Shown here in pieces: positions 44,414-53,694 of a DNA stretch of 64,000 nucleotides. This DNA is from Proteiniclasticum sp. (GTDB taxonomy: Bacteria; Bacillota; Clostridia; Clostridiales; Clostridiaceae): NCBI RefSeq assembly GCF_003514505.1, contig NZ_DOPX01000028.1, forward strand, positions 1 to 64,000, read 5' to 3'. The stretch's first letter is position 1; each line of letters begins with the position of its first letter. The notes beneath the pieces are model-generated. The model worked only from the letters and a program-made list of their open reading frames with translations. It was not told where the DNA came from and searched no databases. The position numbers and the translations under genes are program-made.

Positions 44414-44420
44414 TATGTTC
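44409..44420. promoter_or_regulatory. SOS (LexA) box upstream of uvrBA
   Basis: GAACATATGTAC on the minus strand fits the Gram-positive LexA site GAACnnnnGTTC with a single mismatch. It overlaps the -35 position of the uvrB promoter. uvrBA is a classical SOS target in Bacillus. Confidence 0.65.
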
Positions 44421-44435
44421 ACTTATTCTTAACAG

Positions 44436-45569
44436 CTACAGTTTCCCGTCCTTTTTCATCTGAAAAAACTCCGCACTGGGAGGAACCACAAGGATTCCGG
44501 TGCTGGTGCCCGGAAGGATGGTAAACCGTATACTTTTATGGACACGGTCCGCTGAACGGACTTCCAGAGAAATGGTCCGCTCATAAGACAAGGTACCCAT
44601 GAAGGCCAAAAGATTCTTATAGGTTGGATTGAGCTTTCCATCCACCTGATAGATTCTGTCTCCAGATCTCAGCCCAGCAAGATAGGCTCCGGAATTCTCA
44701 CGAACCTCTAATACTGTGATCTCTTCCTCACTGGACACAAACTTTGGTGCTCTTCTCTTCTCCATATACCGGAAAACCAGAGGCTCCAGATAAAGAAGTG
44801 TTGGAACCAAAGCAAGGAGAAGATAGGTCCACTCCATATGGAAACTGATGAGATAGGAGAGAAGGAGAATCATTGTGCCGAAAAGAATTTTCAGAGCACT
44901 CAATACAAACCTTCCTTCTTTTTTTCCGAAAGTCATCACAGTCTCTTTTATGGAGAAAAACTGAAGCACAGGCAGAAAAAGAAGAGAAGATCCCAGAATA
45001 CTTCCTCCTGCAGTGACAAAAGCAGCTACAGAGGGAAGCATAAAACTTTTCTCTAAACGGAATCCTCCCCGGAGCTCCTCCTTTCTAGAGAAAAGAACAG
45101 GCAAAGTGCCTCCCTCATAGGATACGAGAAAAATCAGCCCTTGAACCAACATGGAGATGCCAAGAAACAAAAAAATCTGGATGAGGTCATGGGAAGAGAT
45201 GAGTCTTCCCTGGAGAAGATACATGAGAAGAAAAACCGAAAGAGCATGAAACCCGACATTCACATAACCGGAAAATCGGGTGACAGAAAATATACTCAGC
45301 ATAAAAATGATGGCCACTTCTAAGTAGGTGAAGAAGGCAATCTGAAACATACCAGCCAGAAGGCTGATGGCAAATCCGCCAACAAGACCATAAAATACCT
45401 GATAAAAAGTTAAAACTAGGGGATGGTTTTCACTTTCCCCTAGTACTAATTTTCTCAGTGACGCTTCCTGGACATTCTTCAAATAGAACATCACAGCTGC
45501 GGCGATTAAAATGATCCATTGCGGAGAATGAAGCAGGCTTCTATATCCCTGCAGTATCTCACTATACAT
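44436..45569 (-). CDS. polytopic PDZ protein, MinJ-like
   Basis: The 377-aa protein has about seven membrane helices in residues 15-260, followed by a cytoplasmic PDZ domain (ITVLEVRENSGAYLAGLRSGDRIYQVDG, described here in parts: VRENSGAYLAGLRSGD). Gene order ctpB, this gene, uvrB, uvrA equals ctpB-swrAA-minJ-uvrBA of Bacillus subtilis, where MinJ bridges DivIVA and MinD at division sites. Orthology is inferred from position and domain layout, not strong sequence recall. It has no protease motif. It ends 86 bp before uvrB. Confidence 0.75.
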   Translation of the reverse strand: MYSEILQGYRSLLHSPQWIILIAAAVMFYLKNVQEASLRKLVLGESENHPLVLTFYQVFYGLVGGFAISLLAGMFQIAFFTYLEVAIIFMLSIFSVTRFSGYVNVGFHALSVFLLMYLLQGRLISSHDLIQIFLFLGISMLVQGLIFLVSYEGGTLPVLFSRKEELRGGFRLEKSFMLPSVAAFVTAGGSILGSSLLFLPVLQFFSIKETVMTFGKKEGRFVLSALKILFGTMILLLSYLISFHMEWTYLLLALVPTLLYLEPLVFRYMEKRRAPKFVSSEEEITVLEVRENSGAYLAGLRSGDRIYQVDGKLNPTYKNLLAFMGTLSYERTISLEVRSADRVHKSIRFTILPGTSTGILVVPPSAEFFQMKKDGKL

Positions 45570-45586
45570 ACAATGTTCCTCTTTTC

Positions 45587-46795
45587 TTATTGCAAGCCGT
45601 CCTGTAAAATCTCCACAGCTTTCTGAAGCTGTGTATCATTATCTATGGTCAGTGGAGCTTCTACACCTTCTGGAAGCTGCACTTCCACATCCGGGAGAAT
45701 TCCCTCCCCATGAATATTGATGCCATTTGGTGAATAGTAGGAAGATACCGTTACTTTCACACCTTCCTTGTTGCCCACATTAAACACCATCTGAACAATG
45801 CCTTTTCCAAAGGATTTCTGGCCAACGATGGTTGCGGCTTTATAATCCTTCAGAGCACCAGCCACAACTTCAGAGGCAGAAGCACTGCCTTCATCCAAAA
45901 GCACCACCAAAGGCGCACCGATGAAATCTCCACCCTTGGAAAGATATTCCCGTTTCTGCTGGGCTTTATCCAGGGTATAAAGGACTGTCTTTCCTTTTTC
46001 CACAAAGAGAGATGCAGTATCCACAGCCTCATCCAGATATCCACCGGGGTTTCCTCGAAGATCGAGAATATATCCTTCGGCACCCTGGGCTTTCAGCTCT
46101 TCCATGGCTTCACGAACCTGCTTTGCCGTATTGTTTGTAAACTGGAGCATGGTCACATGTCCAATATTCCCAGCAACCATCTCAGACTGCACATTCACAA
46201 GGGTTATGCTGGCACGGACAATGGTCACATCTTTCTCAACTCCATTTTGTGAAATGGTTAAGGTGACAGGTTTCCCTTCTTCCCCTTTGATTACAGATAC
46301 CGCTTTGTCCATTTCCGAACCTTTATATTCCACACCTTCCACTTTCAGAATAAAGTCTCCAGCACGGATTCCTGCCTCATAGGCAGGTGACCCTTCAAAA
46401 GGTGTGATGACAACAATTTTATCTTCCTTGATTCCTACCATGACACCGATGCCAACGTAGTTGCCTTGGCCATCATCTTGAAACTCCTGATACTCCTCCT
46501 GATTGAAAAACACCGTATAAGGATCTCCCACGGCATCTACCATGCCTTTGATGGCCCCTTCCAGAAGAGCCTCATCATCAATATCCTGATAATATTGTTG
46601 ATGCAGCACATCCTTGACCTCAAAGAGCTTATCAAAAGAACTGTCATTTGTTGAGCTTCCGCCGCCATCGGGAAGTATGACCGGACTGTTCAGGGAGCCA
46701 TAAATGGATCCGCCGAAAAAGGATCCGATGGCTACCACCAGAAACAGAATCACCAGTATGATTTTGGGAAAACCTCTTTTTTCTTCCTCGTACAC
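45587..46795 (-). CDS. ctpB: C-terminal processing peptidase (S41), CtpB type
   Basis: The protein is about 402 aa. One N-terminal membrane anchor (IILVILFLVVAIGSFFGGSI) places it outside the membrane. A PDZ domain follows (SPAYEAGIRAGDFILKVEG), then the S41 protease core with the Ser nucleophile in DEGSASASEVVAGAL and the Lys general base in QKSFGKGIVQ. Bacillus CtpB cleaves sporulation signalling proteins; substrates here are unknown. The start is probably GTG 46795, nine bases after GGAGA; the GTG at 46804 abuts that site. It lies 41 bp after ftsX. Confidence 0.9.
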   Translation of the reverse strand: MYEEEKRGFPKIILVILFLVVAIGSFFGGSIYGSLNSPVILPDGGGSSTNDSSFDKLFEVKDVLHQQYYQDIDDEALLEGAIKGMVDAVGDPYTVFFNQEEYQEFQDDGQGNYVGIGVMVGIKEDKIVVITPFEGSPAYEAGIRAGDFILKVEGVEYKGSEMDKAVSVIKGEEGKPVTLTISQNGVEKDVTIVRASITLVNVQSEMVAGNIGHVTMLQFTNNTAKQVREAMEELKAQGAEGYILDLRGNPGGYLDEAVDTASLFVEKGKTVLYTLDKAQQKREYLSKGGDFIGAPLVVLLDEGSASASEVVAGALKDYKAATIVGQKSFGKGIVQMVFNVGNKEGVKVTVSSYYSPNGINIHGEGILPDVEVQLPEGVEAPLTIDNDTQLQKAVEILQDGLQ

Positions 46796-46836
46796 AGCTA
46801 TCACTCTCCAAACGTTACATTTACCTAAGAATTCAA

Positions 46837-47721
46837 TTATACATCCAAGAATCTCTTTAGTGCAATAAAACTACCCAGTGCACCTATGACAAGTCCGGTA
46901 AGTCCAAACTGCCAGGAGAAGCTGTTGAGCACTTCACTGGGCTTCACAAGGCCTGCATAAAAAAGACTCTGTGTGATATCTGCATAGACCAGCTGGTATG
47001 CAAAGAAAACCACACCCACAGCAATGATGCCTCCAATGAGTCCCATGATCATCCCTTCTATAAGGAATGGCCATCTGATAAACCAGTCTGTGGCACCGAC
47101 AAATTTCATGATACCAATCTCTCTTCGTCTGGAATATACTGTCAGCTTGATGGTATTGGAGATCAGGAACAGGGATACCAGCACAAGGATGATGAAAATC
47201 ACAACACCCATGGTTCGGATGATCTTCGCTAGTCCGATGATTCTTTCCACCGTCTCTCTCTCATTACCCACATCTTCCACGCCTCTTACCCCAGAAAGGG
47301 CTTCTTCTACACGCATGGCCGCCTCAGGTTCTTCCAAGCTCACTACAAAGGAGTTTGGCAGCGGATTCCGATCTTCGGAAAATCCGGCAAGGATGGCATT
47401 GTCTTCGCCAAGCCTTTCCTTAAACTTGTCAAACGCTTCCTCTTTGGACTCATAGGTAATCTCTTTGACCCCTTCAACACCTTGAAGAATGGTCTCAATA
47501 TTCGACTGTTCCTGAGTGGTGATCTCATCAATAAGATAGGCTTTGATTTCCACTTTGGACTCCACAGACTCCACACCCATATTGATGGTCTGGGCCACAA
47601 TCAGAAAGACACCAAAAATGAACAGCGTTGCTGCAACTGTAATGATACTTGCGAAGGTGATGGTCTTATTTCTTTTAAGACTCTTCAGCGCATCTATGAT
47701 AAACATCTTAAACTTCTGCAT
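46837..47721 (-). CDS. ftsX: cell-division ABC transporter permease FtsX
   Basis: The 294-aa protein has four membrane helices. The first (TFASIITVAATLFIFGVFLI) is followed by a large extracytoplasmic loop (residues about 45-165), and the FtsX domain holds three more. VYSRRREIGIMKFVGATDWFIRWPFLIEG is the typical cytoplasmic loop (in parts: RRREIGIMKFVGA). With FtsE it activates cell-wall hydrolases in Firmicutes. The start overlaps ftsE by 14 bp. Confidence 0.95.
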   Translation of the reverse strand: MQKFKMFIIDALKSLKRNKTITFASIITVAATLFIFGVFLIVAQTINMGVESVESKVEIKAYLIDEITTQEQSNIETILQGVEGVKEITYESKEEAFDKFKERLGEDNAILAGFSEDRNPLPNSFVVSLEEPEAAMRVEEALSGVRGVEDVGNERETVERIIGLAKIIRTMGVVIFIILVLVSLFLISNTIKLTVYSRRREIGIMKFVGATDWFIRWPFLIEGMIMGLIGGIIAVGVVFFAYQLVYADITQSLFYAGLVKPSEVLNSFSWQFGLTGLVIGALGSFIALKRFLDV

Positions 47722-48400
47722 TGAACTCGTACCTGCCCTTCTTTTCGTCTCGAACGATTCTACCCTTTTCCAAGGCGATTACTCTTCTCTTGCTGGAGTC
47801 TACAATATCTTTGGCATGGGTTGCCATAAGTACTGTTGTTCCTGCCTTGTTGATATCCATGATGAGTCTCATGATATCCTTGGCTGTTTCAGGGTCCAGA
47901 TTTCCCGTTGGCTCATCCGCAATGAGTACAGTGGGATTATTTGCGATGGCTCTTGCAAGGGATACTCTCTGCTGCTCTCCACCGGACAGTTCATTGGGAA
48001 AACTCTTGGATCTGTCGGAAAGTCCCACCAGAGCCAGTACCATAGGTACACGTCTTCTGATTTCTTTGGGGGTAGCATCGATGACTCTCATGGCGAAAGC
48101 CACATTTTCATATACATTCAGTGTAGGAATCAGGCGGTAATCCTGAAACACCATACCGATTTTTCTTCTATAGTACGGAATATCCTTCTTTGTGACATTT
48201 CTGAGGCTCTTGGTTCCTACCACAACCTCTCCCATGGTCGGTTCAATCTCTTTCAAAAGCATTTTGATAAAAGTGGATTTACCCGCGCCGCTGGCACCCA
48301 CGAGAAAAACAAACTCGCCGGGCTCAATCTTTATACTTATGTCATTTAATGCTACTACATGATTGTCATATTTTTTGGTTACATTCTTAAATTCAATCAT
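47708..48400 (-). CDS. ftsE: cell-division ABC transporter ATPase FtsE
   Basis: The 230-aa ATPase has Walker A GASGAGKSTFIKML, a Q-loop near FQDYRLIPTL, signature LSGGEQQRVSLARA, Walker B VLIADEPTGNLDP and the H-loop ATHAK. It powers FtsX-dependent control of peptidoglycan hydrolysis at the membrane. ATG follows GGGAGATG. The operon ftsE-ftsX-ctpB-minJ-like starts here behind the promoter at 48510-48537. Confidence 0.96.
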   Translation of the reverse strand: MIEFKNVTKKYDNHVVALNDISIKIEPGEFVFLVGASGAGKSTFIKMLLKEIEPTMGEVVVGTKSLRNVTKKDIPYYRRKIGMVFQDYRLIPTLNVYENVAFAMRVIDATPKEIRRRVPMVLALVGLSDRSKSFPNELSGGEQQRVSLARAIANNPTVLIADEPTGNLDPETAKDIMRLIMDINKAGTTVLMATHAKDIVDSSKRRVIALEKGRIVRDEKKGRYEFNAEV

Positions 48401-48509
48401 TTTACATCTCCCAAAGTTTCTTTTTTTGCATAATGAAGCTTCCCCTTCACTATGCTGTCCATCAGCACATCTGACTTCAGCTGGTGCTGAAGTGATTCAC
48501 GTCTTCACG

Positions 48510-48537
48510 ATTATACATTATGTCATAACCATGTGAA
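48510..48537 (-). promoter_or_regulatory. ftsEX promoter with a long leader
   Basis: TTCACA (48532-48537) and TATAAT (48510-48515) are 16 bp apart on the minus strand. The 105-bp leader to ftsE holds inverted repeats (CTTCAGCACCAGCTGAAG; CATAGTGAAG with CTTCATTATG) but no T-run, so structure is likely and attenuation is not shown. Confidence 0.6.
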
Positions 48538-48580
48538 GATTTTATGAAGAAGCATAGGTGCATGCTATCACTTGAGCCTC

Positions 48581-49444
48581 TTAGAGTTTGATATCAATAA
48601 AGCCCTCACCGAGCACTTCGTGGACTTCATTGACGGAGATGAAGGCCCTTGGATCAATTTCCTTGATGAAACCTCTTAGTCTAATATATTCTCTTCTGCT
48701 TAAAATTACATAAAGCACCTGAATATCCTCTGAAGTATAGCCACCATATCCATTGAGCACTGTGCAGGACTTATCCAGCTCTTCAATGATGAACTTGATG
48801 ATCTCCTGTTCTTTCTTACTGATGATCATCAGCTCCTTAGAGGTGTTGAATCCAAGGATCAATCGGTCAATGAGGGTCCCGTTGATGACAACAGCTAGAA
48901 GCGCATAAAGTCCCGCCGTAATGCCAAAGGTGGCAATACTTGCTAGACCTATGACAAAGTCCACCACAAGAAGCGCTTTTCCAATGTCCATGTGGATGTA
49001 CTTATGAAGAATCTTTGCCAGAATATCTGTGCCTCCAGTGGACGCACCATAGTTGAACACCATGGCCATTCCAATGCCGATGACAAAAGTTCCTACAGCC
49101 GCATTGATAAACAGGTCTTCCGAAAGGACTCCAGGAGTAAAAAATGTTTCCATCACCCACATGATCACAGACAGCCCAAAAGAAGCATAGAGTGTTTTAG
49201 CCCCGAACCCACCGCCCACGGTGACAAAAGCCACTGCAAACAAAATCACATTCAGTACTAAAATGATGGCTCCCACAGGAATCATACTAAGAAAGCTGTT
49301 GATGATGATGGCAAGACCCGAGACTCCTCCGGCTGCAATGTTGTTTGGAATATGGAAATACTCCAGGCCAAAAGCCACCAGAAAAATACCAATGGTGATC
49401 ATGATAAAGTCTTTTACGCTAAAATCCTTGAATATTCTTTTCAT
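48581..49444 (-). CDS. YitT-family (DUF161/DUF2179) membrane protein
   Basis: The 287-aa protein has five to six membrane helices (FIMITIGIFLVAFGLEYFHIPN at the start, then FNYGASTGGTDILAKIL) and a C-terminal cytoplasmic DUF2179 domain (TSEDIQVLYVILSRREY, then FISVNEVHEVLGEGF). The family role is unknown; some members are linked to metabolite export. Its ATG overlaps the stop of the second yitT gene (ATGA), which shows a coupled tandem pair. Confidence 0.88.
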   Translation of the reverse strand: MKRIFKDFSVKDFIMITIGIFLVAFGLEYFHIPNNIAAGGVSGLAIIINSFLSMIPVGAIILVLNVILFAVAFVTVGGGFGAKTLYASFGLSVIMWVMETFFTPGVLSEDLFINAAVGTFVIGIGMAMVFNYGASTGGTDILAKILHKYIHMDIGKALLVVDFVIGLASIATFGITAGLYALLAVVINGTLIDRLILGFNTSKELMIISKKEQEIIKFIIEELDKSCTVLNGYGGYTSEDIQVLYVILSRREYIRLRGFIKEIDPRAFISVNEVHEVLGEGFIDIKL

Positions 49445-50313
49445 CCCATAACCCCCTTCTTATCAGGTTTTCTCTTTGGCAGTGAAAATCCCTGCCCCAG
49501 TACCTCTGTCGTGCTTGTGACGGTGACAAAGGCATCTGGATAAAACTCCCTGAGAAATGTTTTTAGACTAACAAACTCTTTGGTGGAAAGTACCGTATAA
49601 ATCACATAGTTTCCTTCTCCCGAGTAGGCACCCTCTCCGGTGAAGATGGTGGCGCCTCTTTCCAGAACATCCACCACATAGGACTTCACTTCTTCCTTGT
49701 TTCTGGTGATGATAAAGACCTGTTTCTTCTCATTGAATCCGCCAACGACTCTGTCGATGACCACCCCATTAAGGAAAGTAGCAAGACCTGCGTAGAGTCC
49801 CCGCTCAATTCCAAAGAATGCTGCCACGAGAACCACCACCATAAGATCGATGATGGTCATGGAGACGCCCATGGAAAGATTGGTATATTTGTTCAGTATT
49901 TTCGCAATGATATCCGTCCCACCCGTGGAAGCATCCTGATTGAAAACCATGCCCAGTCCTGTACCCAGAAGAAGGATGCCCAGGAGGGTTGCAAGCATGA
50001 GATCCCCTGTGACCTTTTCCGGTCTGATTACATTTTCAATGATCCACATGATGCCCGACAGGGAAAAACTGGCGTAGAGGGTTTTAAAACCGAATCCTCC
50101 CCCCAGCAGTTTAAACGCAAGAAGAAAAAGAATGCCATTGAGCACAATGACATAAGTCGATACCGATACGCCAGGGAAAATGGAGTTCAGTATCAGACCG
50201 ATACCAGACACCCCTCCTGGAGCGATTTGGTTCGGAACAAAAAAGAGCTGGATGGCCACTGCCACGAGAAGAGCTCCAATGGTTATAAGAATATATTCTT
50301 TAGATTTTTTCAT
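49441..50313 (-). CDS. YitT-family membrane protein, tandem paralogue
   Basis: The 290-aa product is closely related to its downstream neighbour: same helices (ILITIGALLVAVAIQLFFVPN), same FNQDASTGGTDIIAKIL loop, same DUF2179 end (VTVTSTTEVLGQGFSLP). TAGGAG precedes the ATG. The two may form a heteromer. It starts 8 bp after alr, so alr-yitT-yitT looks like one unit. Confidence 0.88.
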   Translation of the reverse strand: MKKSKEYILITIGALLVAVAIQLFFVPNQIAPGGVSGIGLILNSIFPGVSVSTYVIVLNGILFLLAFKLLGGGFGFKTLYASFSLSGIMWIIENVIRPEKVTGDLMLATLLGILLLGTGLGMVFNQDASTGGTDIIAKILNKYTNLSMGVSMTIIDLMVVVLVAAFFGIERGLYAGLATFLNGVVIDRVVGGFNEKKQVFIITRNKEEVKSYVVDVLERGATIFTGEGAYSGEGNYVIYTVLSTKEFVSLKTFLREFYPDAFVTVTSTTEVLGQGFSLPKRKPDKKGVMG

Positions 50314-50321
50314 ACAATCTC

Positions 50322-51485
50322 CTACACATAAACTTTACTTAGAATCTCTTTCCCCTCACTGAGGTAGACTCTGGGAACTCTTTTTGAAACAGCACAAGTA
50401 ATCTCATAATTGATGGTACCAAGAATCCTTGCCATATCATCTGCATTAAAGACCACACTGCCTTCTTCCCCCATGAGTGTTACAGTATCCAGACGCTTCA
50501 CATCCGGAACTTCTGTCACGTCCACCATGATATGGTCCATGCAGACAGACCCCACCTGGGGGCAGAGCACGCCATGCACAATGACTTTCGCTTTGCCAGA
50601 AAGATTTCTGAAATAACCATCGGCATATCCAATGGGAATGGTTGCAATCTTTGTTTCTTCCCGCTCTGTTACAAAACGGTGTCCATAACTGATTCCCGTT
50701 CCTTTAGGCACCGTCTTCAGCTGCGCAATGGTTCCTTTGAGGCTCATGACCGGTTTCAGAGATAGATTTTCTTTTCTTACCTCATGGGAAGGATGATATC
50801 CATAAAGAATGATCCCTGGACGTACACTTTCAAGATACGTCTCCTTAAGGTCTACGATTGCCGCACTGTTGGCCACATGCTCATGCAAAAAATGAACTCC
50901 TTGCCCCCGAAGTTCTTCCATGGCTCTATGATACTTCTCAAGCTGTCTGTAAGTAAGACTCTTATCCTCTTCATCGGAAGCCGCAAAATGAGTGTAGATG
51001 CTGTCCATGAAAAGGCCTTCCAGGCGGCTGATTTTTATGATTTCATCCGTTCCGTCCTTCTCTGGAGAATAACCAAGACGTCCAATACCTGTATCAAGAG
51101 AAATCAACACCTTTGCTTTTTTCCCCTGCTTCAGTGCCTCCTCATGAAGAATCACCGCATCGTCATAATTTACCATATGAAGGGTCAAATCTTCTTTGAT
51201 TGCCTCCTCATAAAAAACAGGGGGCGTATAGCTCATCACAATGATGTCTTCCCTGATTCCGCTTTTCCTGAGAGCTAGAGCTTCTCCTGCGATGGCGACA
51301 CCAAAAGCATCCGCTCCATTGGCCAGCATGGTTTTTGCCACCTCTGCAGCACCATGTCCATAAGCATCCGCTTTCACAATGGCGATAAGACGGCTGTTTC
51401 CAACTAGTTTTTTTATATTTCTCACATTATATGCCAAATGATCCAGATTAATTTCCGCCCATACCGGACGTAGCTTTTCGGTAAA
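50322..51485 (-). CDS. alr: alanine racemase
   Basis: The 387-aa PLP enzyme converts L- to D-alanine for peptidoglycan. The PLP lysine is in AIVKADAYGHG, the PLP phosphate site near SVRPGIILYG, and the second catalytic base (Tyr) near GTGISYGHRF. C-terminal beta domain includes GSVCMDHIMVDVT. The start ATG 51485 is 12 bases after GGGAGG; the TTG just before it is also possible. A longer in-frame start at 51551 adds residues not found in relatives. Confidence 0.95.
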   Translation of the reverse strand, partial: FTEKLRPVWAEINLDHLAYNVRNIKKLVGNSRLIAIVKADAYGHGAAEVAKTMLANGADAFGVAIAGEALALRKSGIREDIIVMSYTPPVFYEEAIKEDLTLHMVNYDDAVILHEEALKQGKKAKVLISLDTGIGRLGYSPEKDGTDEIIKISRLEGLFMDSIYTHFAASDEEDKSLTYRQLEKYHRAMEELRGQGVHFLHEHVANSAAIVDLKETYLESVRPGIILYGYHPSHEVRKENLSLKPVMSLKGTIAQLKTVPKGTGISYGHRFVTEREETKIATIPIGYADGYFRNLSGKAKVIVHGVLCPQVGSVCMDHIMVDVTEVPDVKRLDTVTLMGEEGSVVFNADDMARILGTINYEITCAVSKRVPRVYLSEGKEILSKVYV

Positions 51486-51603
51486 CATCAAGCTCAGTAT
51501 CCTCCCTGTGATGTAAGCGGAAGTTCCACTTCCACCTAAAAATAAATCCATCTTCTATCTTAACATAGGTCTCAATGATGTTTCATCCATTTCTTCGGAT
51601 ATT

Positions 51604-53148
51604 TTATACACCAGCTTTGGATACCCGTTCTCTGACAATGGTTTTATCCAGTAGCTTTTTCAGATACTTGGGTATGTTCTCCACCACTTCGCTGGGTTTC
51701 ACTGTATATCTCGTTTGCGACAGCTCATCACCGATGGCCCCATGGATATATACCCCAAGGACGGCTGCATCAAGGGGATGAAGCCCTTGGCCCGCAAAGG
51801 AAGCGATGATGCCTGTAAGCGCATCTCCCATTCCTCCCTGTGCCATGGCAGAAGACCCTGTGGAGTTCACATAGGTCCTTTCCCCATCGGTGACCACGGT
51901 ATAATATCCCTTCAGCACCACCACAACCCCATGTTTTTTCGCAAAGGATTTTGCAGTTTCCAGCCTGTTTTTCTCCAGCTCTTCTTTGGAAACACCGGAA
52001 AGAATGGACATCTCTCCCGGATGAGGTGTAATGATCACAGGAAAAGACATCTCTTCAAAAAGATCACATTTTCCCACCATCGCCCGGAGACCATCAGCGT
52101 CCAATACCAGAGTTTTTCGGCTTTCTTTTTCTTCCTGAAGTGTTTTTACAGTCCTTAAGAGCATTTTGTACACATCCCGATGCTGTCCAAGACCCGGCCC
52201 AAAAGCTACCGCCTGGGCACTGCGCACGCCAGTTTCCAGTTTTTCCAGAGGAAGGCTCATGACTTCCGTAAGCCTCGGCACAAGAATCCTTAAGGTTTCA
52301 TCAAAGGAAGTAAGGACCACTAGACCCGATCCCGAGGCTACTGCAGCATCCACGCTCAGCATGGCCGCACCTGTAAAACCTTGTGATCCAGCCACTGCAA
52401 GGACTCTGCCGTAGGTATTCTTATGACCGGTGATTCTTCTTCTGGGAAGAAGAGCACATGCAGTGTCCTCTGTAACAAAATATGTGGACTGTGTCATTTC
52501 AGCTTTCAACTTCTTCGGTATGCCCACAGATTCCAAAAGAACCTCTCCAAGATATGGCATGGCCTCATAGGAGAAAAAACCTTTCTTATACGCTTCAAAA
52601 GTCACAGTTTTGTTTGCATGAATCGTATAAGGAGAAGGAGTCCCTTGATCTGGAAGAATGCCTGACGGAACATCCACCGCCATGACTTTCTCCTGATACT
52701 CATTGACCATGTCAATGACAAGACCTATAAATGGAGGCATTTCTCCATGAAACCCCGTGCCATACAATGCGTCCACAATAAGATCCGCATCACCAAGCGC
52801 CTCCTGAAAACTCCAAAGGTCTTCCTCTTCCCTGAGTATTGTCATAGGGATTTCCATGTTATTTGCCATCTGATAAAATACAGAAGCATCTCCTTTGATC
52901 TCGTCCGCATCATTCAGAAGATAAAGATCCACCTCTTTGCCCATCTGAAACAGTTTAATGGCCAGTGCAATACCATCGCCACCATTATTTCCACGCCCGC
53001 ACAGGATCACTGCATAGGATAAAGAAGGATTGATATGACGCAGTAAAGAAGAGGCTGCTGCCTCCATGAGGAGGATTCCCGGTATCCCATATTCTTTGAT
53101 GGCTCTCTCATCCATGGACCGTAAGGTTTTGACATCCATAATCTCCAT
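51604..53148 (-). CDS. nnr: bifunctional NAD(P)HX epimerase/dehydratase
   Basis: The 514-aa repair enzyme recovers hydrated NAD(P)H. The N-terminal YjeF epimerase domain spans residues 1-215 (GILLMEAAASSLLRHI, CGRGNNGGDGIALA, VDALYGTGFHGE). The C-terminal carbohydrate-kinase-like dehydratase has AVAGSQGFTGAAMLSVDAA, ITPHPGEMS and GSSAMAQGGMGDALTGIIAS. The start ATG 53148 is nine bases after GAGGAGG and 4 bp after the acpS stop. The acpS-nnr-alr order is typical of Gram-positive genomes. Confidence 0.93.
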   Translation of the reverse strand: MEIMDVKTLRSMDERAIKEYGIPGILLMEAAASSLLRHINPSLSYAVILCGRGNNGGDGIALAIKLFQMGKEVDLYLLNDADEIKGDASVFYQMANNMEIPMTILREEEDLWSFQEALGDADLIVDALYGTGFHGEMPPFIGLVIDMVNEYQEKVMAVDVPSGILPDQGTPSPYTIHANKTVTFEAYKKGFFSYEAMPYLGEVLLESVGIPKKLKAEMTQSTYFVTEDTACALLPRRRITGHKNTYGRVLAVAGSQGFTGAAMLSVDAAVASGSGLVVLTSFDETLRILVPRLTEVMSLPLEKLETGVRSAQAVAFGPGLGQHRDVYKMLLRTVKTLQEEKESRKTLVLDADGLRAMVGKCDLFEEMSFPVIITPHPGEMSILSGVSKEELEKNRLETAKSFAKKHGVVVVLKGYYTVVTDGERTYVNSTGSSAMAQGGMGDALTGIIASFAGQGLHPLDAAVLGVYIHGAIGDELSQTRYTVKPSEVVENIPKYLKKLLDKTIVRERVSKAGV

Positions 53149-53152
53149 ATGT

Positions 53153-53527
53153 TCAGACCTCCTCAATAATAACCATGGCAATGGCTCTATCCTTATCATG
53201 GGATAAAGAAAGATGTACTGCCATTTTTTTATCTCCATAGACTCTCTTCAAGTGCGGAGATAAAAGCTCCATATTGAAATACGGTTTACCAAGCTCATCT
53301 TTCAGAACCTCCATCTCCACAAAGGAAATGCCTCTGACTCCGGTGCCCAAAGCCTTAGAACAAGCTTCTTTCGCTGCAAAACATCCCGCTAGACTTGCTT
53401 TATTCAGCTCACCGATGCGCTCAATCTCCTTCTTCGTAAAGACACGTTCTTTTTTCTTTCTTGTGGAGAAGGTCTTCGCTACCCGCTCAATCTCAATAAT
53501 ATCGACACCAGAACCTAGAATCATCAT
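53153..53527 (-). CDS. acpS: holo-[acyl-carrier-protein] synthase
   Basis: The roughly 124-aa enzyme transfers 4'-phosphopantetheine from CoA to ACP. GSGVDIIEIERV with the metal Asp, FAAKEACSKALGTG with the second acidic residue, and LSLSHDKDRAIA are the AcpS motifs. Two adjacent ATGs (53527, 53524) follow GGTGGGAG. Confidence 0.94.
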   Translation of the reverse strand: MMILGSGVDIIEIERVAKTFSTRKKKERVFTKKEIERIGELNKASLAGCFAAKEACSKALGTGVRGISFVEMEVLKDELGKPYFNMELLSPHLKRVYGDKKMAVHLSLSHDKDRAIAMVIIEEV

Positions 53528-53670
53528 TTCTCCCACCTTTCATTTCTATCATTATATCGTTTCAAAGTTCATGAAAGTAGCATTCTCGCTCCATCGCGGA
53601 AAATTATTCTCAAAAAGTTCATAAATCCATCAGCACAGTGAAGCACTCCATGGAGAACTGCAATAAAAAA

Positions 53671-53688
53671 GACCCGGCATTCCGGGTC
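53671..53688 (-). terminator. terminator between yihY-like gene and acpS
   Basis: GACCCGG and CCGGGTC with a 4-base loop are followed on the minus strand by TTTTTT, 7 bp after the yihY-like stop. The stretch 53528-53670 shows no clear promoter for acpS. Confidence 0.88.
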
Positions 53689-53694
53689 CAAGGA

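Noticed and set aside
53149..53238. 30-codon N-terminal extension of Nnr
   Set aside because: It overlaps acpS, and AGGAGG sits at the right distance from the ATG at 53148.
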